From JBDREC01 sp043820105 [NCBI: Pseudomonadota bacterium] (GTDB lineage Bacteria; Bdellovibrionota_F; JAHFAK01), in NCBI GenBank assembly GCA_043820105.1, contig JBDREC010000073.1:1-5805 (forward strand): a DNA stretch of 5,805 bases. The letters are read 5' to 3'. The position numbers were made by a program, and so were the translations under genes. Shown here piece by piece: positions 5,700-5,805 of the stretch. A model generated the notes under the pieces. That model was not told where the DNA came from. It ran no database searches and saw only the letters and a program-made list of their open reading frames with translations. The stretch's first letter is position 1. The number at the start of each line of letters is the position of its first letter.

Positions 5700-5805
5700 T
5701 TCCCTTTTATGCAAAGTATTCTTTCCTTTAATTCTTTTTCTTTCTCCATTTTCAAGACAAATCTATAAATACATTGAGCTACTGAAGCTTTATTACCTGT
5801 TTTTA
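5675..5805 (-). CDS. Y1/REP-associated transposase, C-terminal fragment entering from the right edge
   Basis: A frame open from the window edge to a TGA at 5677-5675 gives 42 residues: KTGNKASVAQCIYRFVLKME, then KEKELKERILCIKGNLLSNVKA. The S-V-x-x-x-I-x-R-F...EKEKELKERI pattern resembles the C-terminal helix-turn-helix-like tail of many RAYT-type transposases, which often end LSNVK(T/A) because the stop falls in the terminal repeat. No catalytic residue is within view. An ATG at 5749 could give a 24-residue peptide, but a C-terminal fragment is the better reading. Open frame length, repeat position and tail sequence agree; the family call is from memory. Confidence 0.6.
   Translation of the reverse strand, partial: KTGNKASVAQCIYRFVLKMEKEKELKERILCIKGNLLSNVKA

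Larger units (their letters stand above)
5669..5805 (-). mobile_element. 3' end of an IS200-like/RAYT element (right copy, partial)
   Basis: The segment comprises the end of a transposase-like frame entering from the right edge and the 31-bp terminal repeat. The boundary is set at 5669, where similarity to copy A ends. Together with the left-edge copy, which has the same transcriptional direction, it brackets 145-5668. Confidence 0.6.

Noticed and set aside
5661-5714. N-terminal 18 codons of the 86-residue reading of the small ORF (TTG start)
   Set aside because: Most of it is terminal-repeat DNA overlapping the transposase C-terminus, so it is unlikely to be ancestral coding sequence, though expression from the TTG cannot be excluded.

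Overview
This is an AT-rich window (roughly one third G+C by eye) in which every supported gene lies on the minus strand. The host looks Gram-negative: there is a transmembrane hybrid histidine kinase with a periplasmic solute-binding-type sensor, and REP-associated Y1 transposase pieces. Large kinases of this kind and this transposase/repeat type are common in delta- and gammaproteobacterial lineages. No rRNA, tRNA or species marker is present, so the taxonomic guess is weak.

Layout in the direction of transcription (right to left). At the right edge is the last 43 codons (stop included) of an open frame that looks like the C-terminus of a Y1/REP-associated transposase. Its stop codon lies inside a 31-bp terminal repeat. 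Then come a small orphan ORF of 68 codons (86 with a doubtful TTG start), a complete 243-aa short-chain dehydrogenase/reductase (SDR), and a 981-aa hybrid sensor kinase (periplasmic binding domain, membrane helix, kinase core, two receivers, and a C-terminal helical domain with a second H-box-like motif). After a 227-bp gap there is a 242-aa HEPN-like protein, then a 182-codon ORF of unknown function. At the left edge are the first 22 codons of a second Y1 transposase, starting MPRPPRIEYDGAWYH.

The two edges explain each other. A 31-bp sequence (29/31 identical, 19 bp exact) lies just upstream of the left transposase start and, in the opposite orientation, across the stop codon of the right one. 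These look like the 5' and 3' ends of two copies of one IS200-like/RAYT element in the same orientation, bracketing about 5.5 kb. The left copy appears to have landed in the 182-codon gene: its last 41 codons, including the stop, are element DNA. The right copy abuts, and has probably cut into, the 68-codon ORF.

Functionally, the kinase and SDR are ordinary types, though the kinase architecture is unusual and no output regulator is visible. The HEPN-like gene and the truncated gene after it form a probable accessory pair with a possible defence or toxin role; that role is inference from one motif and the context. No CRISPR array or complete known defence system is visible.
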